A DNA stretch of 64,000 bases from assembly GCA_013400975.1 (NCBI GenBank), contig WBMZ01000392.1:1-64000 (forward strand), written 5' to 3'. Shown here piece after piece: positions 1-13,882 of the stretch; position 1 is the stretch's first letter; the number at the start of each line of letters is the position of its first letter. The translations under genes were made by a program, and so were the position numbers. Source of the stretch: Atrichornis clamosus (lineage: Eukaryota > Chordata > Aves > Passeriformes > Menuridae). The notes under the pieces are model-generated. The model was given only the letters and a program-made list of their open reading frames with translations, did no database searches and was not told the origin of the DNA.

Positions 1-87
1 TCTTGCTCTCTCTTTCTCTTGCTCTCTTGCTCTCCTCTTTCTCTCTCTTTCTCTTGCTCTAACTCTCTTTTGCTCTCTCTCTTGCTT
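1..87. repeat. CT-rich simple repeat in a PTN intron
   Basis: The plus strand is almost pure pyrimidine, built from degenerate TCTCTTGC and CTCTTT units, and runs off the left edge of the window. It lies about 280 bases before the PTN splice acceptor at 363-364, so it is intronic and too far upstream to be that exon's own polypyrimidine tract. The rest of the interval to 364 is ordinary intron ending in a pyrimidine-rich stretch and CAG. Confidence 0.85.
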
Positions 88-364
88 TTTTATTGTTTAT
101 ATTCATAGCTGAATGCATTTTCCTTTATATGACAAAAATGCGATATCCATGCAAAAGCAAGAGGATTAAATTTTGAAACGTTGGGGAGGGGGGAGACTGC
201 AATTACCTCTGCAAATAATCTTTAAAGCTTTCTCAGGACTTTTTCCTCAGTTGCACATCCTTTCGTGTATAAGCACCAACTGTCTGTGATATCCTGTTAG
301 ACTCATAACATTTCTGTTTTCACCCTCAGTCATTTAAAATTTGCCCTTTATTTCCTTTTTGCAG

Positions 365-526
365 CGGAATGCAAGTACCAGTTCCAGGCCTGGGGAGAAT
401 GTGACTTGAACACTGCCCTGAAGACTCGAACTGGGAACCTAAAGAGAGCCCTTCACAACGCTGACTGCCAGAAGACTGTCACAATCTCAAAGCCCTGTGG
501 GAAGCTCACCAAACCCAAACCCCAAG
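365..526 (+). CDS. PTN: Pleiotrophin, penultimate coding exon (C-terminal heparin-binding domain)
   Basis: This 162 bp exon encodes about 54 residues of pleiotrophin, a secreted heparin-binding growth factor of the midkine family. The family is known to act outside the cell through PTPRZ1, syndecan-3 and ALK in neurite growth, bone and vascular biology. The reading begins with (A)[19 protein letters not shown] and ends [12 protein letters not shown]. Four cysteines (in AECKY, GECDL, ADCQK and KPCGK) are the two disulfides of the second thrombospondin-type domain, and basic residues between them form the heparin-binding face. The acceptor is a pyrimidine-rich tract ending CAG at 362-364. The donor is AAG|GTAAAT at 524-532. 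The exon starts two bases into a codon boundary and ends with one spare base, which joins in frame to the exon at 15024. From memory of mammalian PTN only about two conservative changes are seen (TGN for TGS, and NAD for NAE). Upstream exons lie outside the window. Confidence 0.97.
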
Positions 527-1828
527 GTAAATTCCATTTGCTGAAAGCTGCTCGATAGTTCATTTAAATCACTGGTTTCGTGGTGTCCGGTGTGCTTCAG
601 TGGGAGCTCAGTTGTACAGGAGATTGCCCTTTCATGGCCTTTCCTCAGCTCTGCACTGGTCCTGTCTCTCAGGTCAGGCAGGCAATGTTCCTGAGCTGGA
701 GAGTCGAGGCTGTCTCACACATGAGAGGTAAGCTGAAGATTAGAGCTCCAATTTTAAATTTAGACCACCTGTACTGTTACCAGTTTGCTTATGCAACTAG
801 ACTTCCAGAGTAAACATTCTTTTCATAACTGACTTGTTGATGGGAACAGACCAACAGTCCCATGAAAAAATGTCCCTAGATAAAGACATCTTTTATATAG
901 GTTTTGTTTGGTATTGAATCATGACTAGTTTAAAAAAGGACTGCTTTCCTTCTGGACAGGTAGCATTGAAAGGATATTCTGCTTACTGCACACTGAAATA
1001 TGTAAATGTTGTGTACCCTTGGGGCTGTTTATTCTTTATTCAAACATTGCAGGAAGGGGAGTACAGAATGTATATTTCTTATTTAAGTATGACTGACAGT
1101 GTAATTCCTAGTACACAGAAAGACATATGCCCTGTATTTGTGTTTCCAGGTGTCTCTTAGAAAAACTTATTTTCTTTTTAATCATTAAAGCTTTTTAATG
1201 TACTCTTTTGTTGGAGTAGCAGGTGTTATGCATATAGGATGATTTATAGTGGGAGCTAAAACTGTGAGATCTTGTTTGAGATACAAAGTAATGTGTTTTA
1301 AGTAGATTATAAAAGCTATGCTACCCTGACATTTGTTTACTTAAAACCAGCAGGGTTTGACATATTCCAGGCTCTGAATACTTGGATAATAACACAAATA
1401 GAAGTGATTAGGTGTGACAGCTGCACCTGGGACAGGCAATTTTCAAACTGTGTATTTTGGGGTGCCACTGATCAGAGGAGCACCTGCAGGTGGCTGGCTC
1501 TGCTTGTGCAACCAGAGAAGTTGCAGGCACTTTCTGTATGTGTGCATGCATCCATCTGCTTTGCAGTCAGCGTGGCTGTGGCTGGTTTTCCTTGCGGGCC
1601 ATCCATGGAGTTATCAGATGAGTCTAGAACCTGTGTAGATAGTGACAGGCTGTGAAGCAGAAAAGTTACAGCTAGATTTTCAGAGACCACCTGACTCGGT
1701 TGAGTTGGCAACAACAACATACATCATTGTTGGGAGTTGAAGTGATTGGGTGGGAATGCAGGAAGGGCTTCGAGATGTGTGATTTTATTGTTTAGCAATT
1801 TGGGAGAAGAGCTTTTTTTCATGTTTTT

Positions 1829-1903
1829 GGGGTTTAGGTTGTTTTGTTGGGGGTTTTTTTGTTGGGGGTTATTTGGTTTTGGTTTTTTGTTTTGTTTTGG
1901 GGG
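1829..1903 (+). repeat. T/G-rich low-complexity block with four G-runs
   Basis: Runs of four or five G occur at 1829-1832, 1849-1853, 1864-1868 and 1899-1903, separated by T-rich spacers of 16, 10 and 30 bases. The G-rich strand is the PTN sense strand, so the runs are also in the pre-mRNA. The long loops make a stable G-quadruplex uncertain. Simple-sequence origin is the conservative reading. Confidence 0.5.
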
Positions 1904-4900
1904 TACTTTTTGAGAAATTTTCCATGTCTAGGTAGTGTTTGGGAGCTTATTGAATGAAGCTTCCTATTGTGCCTCCAGAAGGCCTCTGCTGCCGGAGCCT
2001 CTGCCTTGTCCTGCTTCCACTGAGTCATATATCTATATTCTGTCAATGGCTGTCACAAGAGGGGGAGAGGGAGACAAAGCAGAGCACTGATGCAGCATTG
2101 TTTGGTGAGAGCAGTGCTGTTGGGTGCTACAGGCTCATTTTCAAGTTAGAGTTTTAAATGCAGAGCTCGAGAAATTGCTAAATTAGAGTCAACTTTAACT
2201 GATCCTAGATAGGAGTGAGTTATAGCTGAGACTGAAACTTGGCTTGGGACTGACTGCAGCAAACACTTATGGGGCTTGATTTAATTAGGAAACCTGACTT
2301 CCTCTGATTTGAAGGAATGCAGAAGGAGAAATAGGTACAAATGCAGGTTTTTAATCTTAATAACTGTGGGCAGAAGTTCTGCTCTCCTGATTTGCATTAG
2401 GAATCTCACGGCATCTTCCTGCATGCCACCTGCTCATTCATCTGCTGTTGGCATTAGTAGGAGCAGCACGCATGGAAGTCACACAAGCACAGCCTGCCTG
2501 GGCTCTGAGTGAAGTCCATATTGCAGATCTGTGGGAATAACTACGCAGGAGCTACACTGGACAGTATGTTGGCACCAGTAGGAGGAACGAGAGGAAGAAA
2601 TTAGGTCAAGCAGATTGGTACTGTGTGTAAAGTTTTGCCCTACTGAACTTTATTTCTGAGTTAAAAATCCAAGCGCTGAAATGTTGGCTGGAAGGAGAGT
2701 ATTTGTTTTCTCCCTGAGGCGTAGGAAATTACAGGTTGGAGGTAAGTCCTCACTCACAACTAGATAAAGGAAAAAAACCCCAAAACTCTCATTCGATGTG
2801 TAGCTAGAATCTTAATGAATGTCCTTCTTTGGAGATGAGAAGTAAGAACTGGATTATGGACTGAGCACTTCAAATGTTCTACTGGAATATATTAGGCTCC
2901 CTTTTTGTCCTTGTCCTATTAGCTCCTAGCTTTTTGTCAGTGCCTCAAGAGTGCAACAGAAAAAGTCTATGATGCATTATTTTGAAGCAGTATGTTATTT
3001 TCTGAGGCACAGTGTTGCAAAAGGTCTGTATTGGTGTGCAGCTAGATCTGTAAATGCTGATCAAGGGCTGTCCATTCCTACTAGGATTGCCTGGACTAGG
3101 AGGGCAGTGGCTTTCTGGCATTTGGAAACTCTGGCAGCAGAGCAGTCATTCAGGGGCTTATTGGTTCCAGAAATGGTTTGCTGCTGCATGGTTACCTTTC
3201 TGACTGGTGTTTGCTTCAGGAGCTGCACCAATGAATGCATCCCTGACAGCAACAGGTTGACAGTACCAAAAGCAGGTGTGAACTGACTGAGAATATTGCA
3301 CTGAAAAATACCGGTATATTCAGAAAAAAAGTGTTGTTTTCCTGATTATCCTGACAAACCCCCTTGCCAGTGAGCTGAAATTTTCTTCTAGTAGGTTGTG
3401 TTTGTAACCTCTCCATTACATCACTTTTCCTTTAGAGTTCATGTTGTAAATTAGGTCAGTAAAAGACACTATTTAGCTTCTCCAATCAATGGTAGTTTTA
3501 TATATCTTCTGTTACTTTTTGTCACTTGCCATATTTTAAAGCTAAAATCTCTGACTTAAGTATTTCTTTGTATAACAATTTATCCATAATAAAAATACTC
3601 ACTACTGGACTTCAGTTCCTTCTATTATTTCAAAATAGTTTTTGTTATGTGGAGATTGGACTGTACACAGTATTCCAAGCATGTTCTCTACAGATCTGTG
3701 TTAAAAAAAGAAAATATCATTGTAATACTACCTTTATTGTTCATTATACTCAGCAAATGCGCTATATATGAGTTTAATGTTGATCACTGCTTGCATGGGA
3801 AGTATCTGAGACAGTCACAATTCTCCCTAAGTCTTATAATTTTAAAATAATTAATTAATGTGATTAGTTAAGTACCCCAGAAGTTGTGTGGGTAAGACAG
3901 GTTGTTATGTTTAGGCCTGACCAATGAAGTGTAGCCCATCAAATTTTGTCTGAGACATTTCCTCCATGTGACAGTGTCTGAAGTTCCTCCTCACTTTCTC
4001 TTGTTCTTTGAGAAAAATGCAAGTAAACTGATCTTAACTGTAGATTCTGCTCTACTGTTGCTTATCCACCTTTCCAGCTCCTGAACATATGGCAGCTTTC
4101 CTGGTAGGATGAATCGTATGTCTCTCTCCTCTCACTCAAAGATTTCAAAAATGACTGCTGTTCATAGGAGTTTGATCTATTCTTAGAGAAAGAAAAATTA
4201 TACCTGCAGAAAAATCCCAAGATTGTTGATAAAAGTATAGCTTGGTTTTCCAGAAACTTCTATGATCTGTGACAAAATTTGTGCTAAGTTAAAGCAGGAG
4301 ATACTCATGAACTTTGGGAATCAAGGCCTTCTTCATAAACTGGTGACCTAGGTGTTCTTCTGGATGTGGGGTTTTTTTTCAGTCAGCATTCATTAAAAAA
4401 CCTTAAAATCTTTTGTAAGCACTTTTCATTATTTTAGAAACTAAAAAAAAAAAATTTTCTTCTTAGCAACTGCTCTGTGTCAGTGCTTTTTTCTTCTGAG
4501 CAACTGTGTCTATGGCTCATAGTCTTTGACTGCATTTAAGGTGAGGGCAGGTGATGAACCAGGAATTTTAATTTTATTTGGATTCCTGATGAGCTCTTTT
4601 CTTCATAGCTTTGCTCAAGTGTTCTAAGATTGAAGGACAGTAGCTTGGTCCTGGGCTGCTGGGTTAAAGTGTAGGTAACACAGGATGAAAACCATCTTTC
4701 TTTCTTGAATATTGTGCATTTGCACAGAGAGATTGTCAGCAATGTGGCAGCGATGTCCCAGGCACCATGGTTTGTTGTGTATTTAGTACACAAATGAAGC
4801 CATGAGAAAGCCTGTCACAGTCTGGAAAGGATGAAAGGACAATTTTGATCACAAAATCCCGGTGGAGGCAGGCACCTCTCCTCTAGCACACACAATTGCA

Positions 4901-7900
4901 TGTTCTAATCAGTGTCTGCAAGGCTGGTGATGTTCAAGGTCTCCCTGAACTATCCTGACATATGTGACAGACCTGGGCACTTCTGTCGAGTGGCTGCTCT
5001 AATGGCCAACTTGCACTGGGGAGCACAAACATCCTCCATCTGGCCTTCTTCATGCCCACCCAAACCTGATTGATGGCTGTTCAGGTTCCAGCCAGACAGA
5101 AACTAGAAAAATGGGGTATTGTCAGGCTTCAGGAAACATTTTGCTTTAACTGCTAAGAGAGGAGGAATTTATTTTCATTGGGTTGTTTTGCCTGATAGGC
5201 TTTATTTCTTTTTATACTCTTTCCATCACTCTCATTCTTTCTCTCTCTCTCCCCATAACTCTTGTACTTTCAGATATTTTTTCTTCTGATTAAGATAAAA
5301 TTAAATAGAATAAACAGTTTACCTGCCCTTTCCGCAATATACCTTTCATTTTTTTGAATTATGCTCCTTTCTGATAACTTTTTCACCTGGCTGTATTTAG
5401 TTCTTTTTAATAAATCTCCCTTCCCAACTTTTTATCAATTTGCAGTGTATCACATCTATGAGTTACTTTATCCTGGCTCAGCTCAGTCCTTTGCACATGG
5501 GAAAACTACGTACTAAGGTTGGCGAACATTAACACTGCTCGCACCACTGTTGTCTTTAATAATTGGGGTGCTGAGCAGAGATCACATCCCCCAACATGCA
5601 GTGTTTGGAAAGATTTCCCACGTGAAGGCAAGACCTAACCAAGCTGTTAATGGCTGTAATCTCTTCTGTGTCATTCAGATCAGGCGCAGCATTTGAAAGC
5701 GTAGCAAGGCGTCAGTACAGTGCCTGTGTTTGGCACGGTGTGCGTGCTACTGCAGTGGAGGAAAGACTGCGCTCTGTTTTCAATAATTTTATATAGTCGG
5801 GAGAGTTTTACTTGAGAGTTTAGTGAAATATAAATAATCTACCTTGTTTCTTTTATCTATATAGATTTACAGGTAGCAATTAGCTAATCCTGCTATCACT
5901 GCTTGGAGCTCAGGAAGTCTAATTTAAAGAAGAGCAGTAAATGAAAGTCAGGAAGGCTAAATGATTTTCCAGATTGACTTAGCATCAGTGGCAGGTCCAG
6001 GCATGCAGCTAGTGACTGCTGCTCCCTTTTATCATGGTCTGCAATTAAAATTATCAGGATGTGACAATGGACTTCGAGGTGAGTGTCTGAACTGCAGTCT
6101 TTAATTAGGGCCTTTGGTTTTGACATTGGTAATCTCAGTGGACTCACACCAGTGTTCAGTGCTGTCTTACCTTGGGTCTTCTTGGGGAGGTGGGTGTCAA
6201 ATCATAGAGATGGACTTGCACTAATGAGCAGGTAGATCCCTGTCTTTGCTTTGGTGACAGGAGCAGAAAACAACACGTGGCTTTTGAGCACTCCAGTGGC
6301 AGATTGCTACCTGTGGAGAGAACGTCTTGCAGTGCACTGCCAGGACAGACTGACCAGCCTTGGCAGGATGACTTGACTGCGGGTTGTTGTAAGGAGCTAA
6401 CAGTGGTGTTGTATAAGTGAATTGCTCTCCTGAGCTATTTGTTGCTCAGACAAACTGGGTGCTGCACTGACAAAATTGGACCACTTGATTTTGCATGTTG
6501 GACAAGTTGTTTTTACTGGGATGCCCTCCCTGAACTTTGCCTTTGTGCAACAACAAAATATCTTCTTCTAAAGAGCAGCTGGAGGGGACACAAATTGAGA
6601 GGAAATTACTTGTTAGGCTGCGATTTTCTTTTGTTTGAAAGATGCTGGTGTCTCCTGTTTTGGCTTCACAGTCATGCTGTATCTCCCTCTGTAGGTTTTA
6701 GAATTCCCCATCTTTAATGTAACTCATTAGTCGTGCAGGCATGCAGCTAGTGCAATAATTAGTATTACAGGGGGCAGAATAATAGAATCTACTCAAATTA
6801 ATTAGTTATAAAAATGAGGGATTTTCTCATATTAGGAAACAGCTGTGATAGTTAGAGAAAAACCTGAAAGGCAAAATTGGAGGTTTTTCTCTTGTTCTAA
6901 AGGGTGAGACAGGTTTATTGAAGAATGGCCTCTGGCACTGACCAGGAGCCTGTAGTGAAATACAGTGATCTGAGCTCTGTGGGACAGGACACTGGAAGTG
7001 CATGCCCAGTGGGAACAGCATAGCTGGCTGTTATTATTGTTGCTATCATCATGATTATTTGTATTGCATGAGTGCCCAGAGGCCCTAGCTGAAAAAGGGT
7101 GCCATTGTACTAAGCACTGCATAAACATTGTGAGAAGCAGTTTTGCCATGAATAATTTATGCCTTATGGCACTGGGAAATGCAAAAACCAAGAGAAGAAA
7201 CAGTGGTCCAGAGGGTTGAGACTGGGTACTAAGTGCTTGGTTTGGTTTCTCAGTGCCCCTTGCTAGTCTGAGGGCAAGGCTCGTATTTCAAGATGAAGTA
7301 AAACTCACTGGAAACTTTGGGGTCTGAAACGTGTCTCTGTCATTTGGCTCCTTGCTGCCATAACAGGAAGAAATATGATTTTTCTCAATTTCAGTAGGAA
7401 TGAGAGTAATCCATGTAAAAAAAGTAAAACACAATGGTGCTTACAGTGTGGACCAGCCTCAAGCTGCTTACAAGCTGCCAGTGCAGGCTATAACTAATAA
7501 AGTTTGGATGTCTTTTAATGGTGTTTTATTTCTGCTTCCATTTCCTTGTGTTTCTTGGAGGCTTTGCACTGTAGTTTCCCTCGAGACTGCTTTTGTACCT
7601 TTGAAAAATTATGCTGTTTGGATAAATAATTTGAATGCCTTGTCAGATCATAGCATAGTATCAATCTGATTGACACAACCTTAATTCCAGGGAGCAGGAA
7701 AGGCATGTAGGAGAGGGTGAAAAGAAATACGTTTTTAAAAACTAAGTATTATTCAATTTTTAGTTCTTCTGCAGCTTTTATGGGTGTTTTTGAAAGAAAA
7801 AGTGGGATATTTCATGGAAACATAAACCTCTATGTTTCTCTGACCCTCTGGTTTCTATTTCAGATCTTTCTTTTTCTATGCTGCCCCAAAAGGTGAAGAA

Positions 7901-8189
7901 CTGCATTTGACAAATTCTCATTTAACCCTCTTGTACCTGCAGGAGTTTCTTTTAGGGTTTAATGCAGACCTTCATGGGCAAAAGCTTAAATAGCCTCATA
8001 TGTGCCAATTCTTTTACGTGCTCATTGTCTCTCTTTCCTGGCTTGCAAGAGCAGCCCAGCCTCCTTGGCATTAGTTAGTGCCCTTGAGCCATGAAAGTGC
8101 CTTAAGTTATGGGATTTACTGTGATAAAAGACATGCCATCAGCAAATGTTTACACCCATTTCTGTTCCCAGCAGTGAAGCAGAGAGAAA

Positions 8190-8340
8190 GCCCTGTTCCT
8201 TCCTTTCTGTCCTTTTCTTTTTCTACTTCTTCACTTCCTTTCCTTTCAAGCATTCTTTTTTTCCCCCCCTTTTCTTTATCCCTTCATCTCGTTTTCCACG
8301 TTGCCATCTCTCTATCTTTCCTTCTATCAGTGCTTACTGC
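8190..8340 (+). repeat. Pyrimidine-rich low-complexity tract
   Basis: The plus strand is dominated by CTTTCC, TTTCTT and CCCCCC motifs with few purines. It produces two overlapping phenylalanine- and serine-rich open frames that are compositional artefacts. It sits deep in the PTN intron. Confidence 0.6.
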
Positions 8341-8767
8341 AAAACTTTTGCAGGCGACTGCGGGGTGTGGAGCACTGATCAAAGCCAACCCCGTGTCCTG
8401 TGCCCCGAGGGCAGAGCTCATCAGGGGCAGACGCAGAAAGCACAGCTGAGAGGGGCGTGTGCCTGGGTTTCAAGAGCTAACTGGATCAAATAGGCTCTCC
8501 ATTCACATTATACCACAAATAACTCTCTGCTAAATAACTATTTATATATATTTATATACTTACATGTAATACAGAGCTCAGTTTGACACGTATACTGCGG
8601 CAGAGTGTGATCTTTTTTGCTGTATAGATATATGCTGAAGTCCAAGTGGATTATTAAGGCTTTCTGTTGCCAGCAGTCTCCTGCAGACACGTGAATGCAG
8701 AGAGTAAACCCTGAGTGTATCAGTCTGTGCCTACATCTGTCTCGCTGGCATTAAGAGGGATCTTGTG

Positions 8768-8813
8768 CACAGCTTAGGCACAGAGAAGGGCACAACTTAG
8801 GCACAGAGAAGGG
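8768..8813. repeat. Two-copy 23 bp tandem duplication
   Basis: The unit at 8768-8790 is repeated directly at 8791-8813 with a single difference (CACAGCTTAGG versus CACAACTTAGG). The near identity suggests a fairly recent local duplication. No function is apparent. Confidence 0.85.
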
Positions 8814-11800
8814 CGGAGAGCCCAGCTGGGACTGTGTCCCTCTTGTGCTGAGCACAGAACATGACAAAGAACAGTGAGAAAATCCATACCCTGCAGAAGG
8901 AACAGTACAAATATGCCTGAGGGAGAAGAGAAGAAGAAGCCAACAGATAAGCAAAGTGAGCCACTTCTATAAATCACTTTCCAGTTAGCCAGACCCCTTC
9001 AACAGACTCCAGTTGCAAGTTGGTTTGAGTTTATCCATTGCAACCTTCTGAATACTTACTCTTAAGATCTAACATCTTAGCTACACGTGACATAGATGTA
9101 AAAAAATTGAATGAAACTTTCATGTTCTTTGCCTTTGGGCAATGAGGCCATCTAGCAAAATCAGAACATGCATGTGTCTTTGTGGTCTTTTGTGTGCCTG
9201 TGCATAGGCAGTTTTGAAATTTTTTCTCCCAAATATTCAAATGAAGAAAATCACCAATATTAAACCTTTCTGATGAAAATCCTTGGCTTTCGCAAATTAT
9301 CTCTTAAATAATAGCTCCTGTAATTCCTGACTAGTTTAAATAAAGATGTTAAAGGGAAGGTTTTAAACATCTTTTACCTGTATGTCAGATTCAAGAAATG
9401 GCTTCTGACTATCTAAGACTATTTCTGAGTTTCGTGGATCATTTTAGAATAAATTGGATTAATCATCCCCTACATTTATTTCTTCTTACAATTCCAATAA
9501 GAAAGAAAAGTATTGAAACATTTTCTGTGAGTGGTTACTTGGTTCCATTTGTCAGATATGTCAGTGTTTATTACAGACGCAAAGCTGGCTGTTCCCCATT
9601 CCTAACACGCTTTGCACCATGACTTCCTGACTTACATAGTGCAGCTGCACGCTTCAGGTTTGAATTGAGTCCATCTTGTGTTCAACTGGGAACAAATCAA
9701 GGTCTGTCCAAAATGAAACTTTAACAAAGTGAGAAGCAGAACAGAACCTGATGGAGAGGAGTGAGCGGAAGAGTGAAGAAATTGAGGAACACAGCTAAGT
9801 AGAGAAAGTCACTAAAACAGCACAGGCTAAAATACAGGGGATATAATCAATTGTGGTAAATTAAGGAAGTAAAAGTCACATCAAGGTCATTGATTGATTG
9901 GAGACGTGCCTTCTGCTGCTGTTTAGCTAGTGGAGTATTGCTTTTTTCCCTGTCCAGTGGAATTGTGTTGCTCGAAGAGGCTTTTCAGAAGAATTTATTA
10001 TGAAACAAAGTTGCTACTGCTATATAGTTTTTCCTTAAACCATTTGGAATACATAAATGCTGTATATAGTACAGGAAAATAGAAAGAAAAGGAGTTAGAT
10101 AGCTGTGAAATGTTCTCTTTCTCTACAAGAAAAAGAAATACTATATTTAAAGAGTATTTCAGAAATCCAGGGATTTGTTTCTACAGTCAAGGAAATCACA
10201 ACATAATAGTTTCTATTCCTAGAGAGCAATGTGAACCTCTTTAGGGTTAGATTTTTTCACCAAGGGATAAAATCCTTGACCTCCCCAAAGTCAAGACTCT
10301 TCTGTTCCACATGAATTGGCATTTCATCCCCAAAATCTAGATGCTCCCTGCACCACCGTAGCAACCTGGTGCTTTGGAAAATTTGCTCCAATGAGATGTA
10401 GAGAGGCCTTTTGAAAATATGTGTTCCTCCGTGCTTAGTAGGATTGAATGCTAGTTCCTGGGAAAACTGTATACTGAACATCTAAGCTGGAATTTTTTTA
10501 CTCTAAACTTCCATCAGCAGCACAGCTTTTGCTATTTTGAATAATTTATCTTGCTTTTGGGGACACTGCTTGACTATTATATACAAAAATTCAGCAGTGC
10601 CATGAGTGGATTGTTACCTTCTTTTCAACAAATGAAAATAAGTACCTGCAAATCTTGGCTTACAAAGCTTGACTTCCATTAAAATGTAATTACCTCCCCT
10701 TTTGTGCCTTATGCATTAAGAGTGGCTTCAAATGGTGTGTGGCTCCTGCTCAACTAAATTACTTCCATTTGTTGCTTGCACAGTAAGAATGAGGTTCTGG
10801 AATAAAGATGGCTATTTAAAGAGGACTGCTGCTATGCCAAATTGCATGGAGAAAGTTCTGCTTATCAAATTAACGTGTTTACTCGGTGAGATCCTGACTG
10901 GAATTTTTTTACTGGTCATGGTCCCACAGAAGTGGGTCCAGTGCTAATCTGCGGGCACACAGTTTTTAATCCTGTGAGTAATTCTGAGACATACAACAAT
11001 CCATAGGGTTGTTCAGGTGAGGAATGATTAGATAATCCAGTGTCTGTGTATTGACACAGTTTGCAGGGCTCTTTGTTTTTTATCTTGCTGGAAGTGCACT
11101 GGTTCCAGGGGGAGCTGAATGGCTGTGGAATGCTTGGTTGTTGCATACTGCAGGGACTACCGGGCGTTTGGAATTTGCTATTTGCGTGTGCCCTGCTCCA
11201 GGATACTTAGCCTGGCTGAGCAGGCCCCTGAACTGACCAAAGTCTGCTCTTCCGAAATCCAGGATTATCATCCTGCTTTTTGCTTTGCTCCTTGCTCCCT
11301 GTGTCCTGAATTCTACTATAGATAGCTCATAAAGATACCTCCCACTGGTGTCTGGCACAACTGGGCCACCTCACTTGAAAGCAAAGGAGGCAGTGAGTAG
11401 ATTCAGATTAAAGTTCTGTGTGGGCTGGCGTGAACCTGAGTATCATCTGGTTAAATGGTTTTACCATAGTGACTCTCAATGTTATTGGTAGCACTTTTCA
11501 GCAGCAAACACATTCCCTGTAGGAAATGGACAGCTGGTGCACAGATCCCTGGCTCATTTTTTGGAAATATTCCACTCAATTGGGTGGGTGAGGTAAAAGA
11601 GGCTGCCTTTGGCTCAAAGTACCTGCAAACAACAGTGTTCTGCTCAGGGTAGTCCCTGTTCACTGGGCAGCTTTTCCTGCTTCCCCCTGGCTCGGTGGTG
11701 AGTGTTGCTGGGGTCACGCTGCTCTGCAGTGCCAGTGAGATGTGGAAGCAGCTTAGTGCCTTCCCCATCACAAAGGGGGCCTCAGTGGGCACTGCCTGAT

Positions 11801-13882
11801 GGGCTGCTATAATTTCTGAGGGCAGGCTGGGACCACATTAAGATGTCTGGTAGGAAATGACTGAACTGAAGGTCTTAACATCCAATTTGTGCTAACCTGA
11901 ATTGAATTTTTATTATTTTTATGTATGGAACAGGAAACTGCATGGGATTGTTGGACACTGTGTTAAGGGGATATTTCCCTCACATAACTGGCAAATGGCT
12001 ACAGCTGCTGCTGGCGTATGGCACTCTTGAGCTTGCAGATAACTGGCATTGTACCCTTAACTGGTCAGCCTTGTGAGCACAGTGACCCTTCCACACATGC
12101 CTGGTTACTCCGGGTTGATCAGGGTGATGTGGTTCCCAGTGTGGCTGTGTGAGCCGACCTGAGAGCGAGTCATAAAAGTTGAAAGAGTAGCGTAGAGTGA
12201 ACAGAGGTGAGGACAGGAAAAGCCTGAATGGCACAAATGCAAAGAGTAGGTCTGAGCAATGAGAAAACATGAGCAAAGTGCATTTTAAAGCAACTTTGAA
12301 CTTTGTTAGCCGTGGACATACCATATAGTCTACAGCCTGATCATAATCAAAACAGGTAGAGGGTGGCTGTTATCAGACTTGTGCATGAGCATATGAACAT
12401 CAACATTTTCATGGGTCAGTACAGGGCTATTGATGTCTGTGGTAGGAATTTTTAGAGCCTGAGGACTGGGAGGTTTTTGATCAGTTTCTTTTTTCCTTTT
12501 TTTTTTTTAGTATTGCCACAACTCTGTGTATGTATATCATTTCATGGAGCAAATACGTTTTACATCAATTCAGATTACCTGTCTGAAAGAAAAAGCTGTG
12601 GTGGTATGAGAACCTTTAAGGAGGGAGGAATTACATCTGGCACATGACAGTTTTACTCTGCTGAGGCACAAAGCAGAATCACTTGTCTTTGGAGGTAGAC
12701 AGGTTTGGCAGTTTGGATGATGTGCAAATTATCACAAGGTAGACAACAGGGAAGAATTGAGAAAGGAACAGATATAGACCCACAGGGATTAAGTGCAAAT
12801 GGATAAACAGTGGGTTGTCTGGTACCTCAAGTCAAGTGAGGATGGGGACCTGATATGTTCACATGACTCCAGACCGAAGTCTTCTCCTGGTGGTGACCTC
12901 ATTCCTACCAGGAACTGCACAAGCTCACCACTAGATCCTGTTAGCAGCCTGCCTGCATTTATATGTCTCCTTTGCTCTTAGTAAATTTGGTTGAAGTCTG
13001 CATAGTGCCCTTATGCTTGTGCTGGGTCTAAATAAATTTCACAGGTTCCGGGGCTGGTCTGATAAAATGCCACTCTTTTTTTCAGAGAAAGTGGTGTTCT
13101 GGGGGTAATAAAAAGTGTGAGGGAGAGGGAAATCAATACAGAATCCCAGAGGGTCTGATAGAGAGGCAAAATTAGAGGAAGTGGAGGATGTGAGTAAAAG
13201 AGCTTGGAGGGGGATACAGGAAATTTACAGGGGGAAAAAAAGCTTTAACTGAAAGCAAATTAGATACTGAGTCAATGAAAAATTAGTTTTTTGAATGACA
13301 AGTTATAAAATAGGATCAGATTCTGTGAATAACTGCAGACTACAGGCATGCATACACACATGCAAGCACACACAGACACGTGCAAAGGGGAGGGGGAAAT
13401 AGTTCATATTCAAATAAAACAAATTACTTCTTTTAAATTATTATCCTTTTAGAAATTAAGCAAATTTTTTAAGGGAAAGAGATTTTAGAGTAGATTATGT
13501 GACTAAACAAGTATTTTATTTTGCTTTGACTAAAGGATTATTTGAAACAATTTTTGTCTTGTTCAAATAGGTGAAAAAAAAAAGTTGGTTTGAAACACTA
13601 GCAAGCAGAATAAACAACCTTCAGAGAAATGTGACAACCTAAGTTGGCCTGGAGGTACCTGGCCCTATTGATACCTGAAAGTTGTTGTTGTAGTTGCCTT
13701 GGCTTTAATAGAAATGAGATGATTTTACCAGAACTGGTGATTCCTAGACTGACCATGTTATGCAAATGGGTCAGAGAGAAGAGAATCATATTCACAAGGA
13801 ACAGTAGCACCCTGAGGGCCAAGTGCTTGCCTTCTCATTCAAGGTGATACGTGTTCTTTAACGTGAGATAGTGTTCACAGCA

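Noticed and set aside
6056..6076. 21-base segment before a GTGAGT donor in the PTN intron
   Set aside because: The donor is good, but the upstream acceptor (AATTATCAG) lacks a pyrimidine tract, so it is probably chance.
8078..8493. Two overlapping Phe/Ser-rich open frames in the PTN intron
   Set aside because: Both arise from a pyrimidine-rich low-complexity tract.
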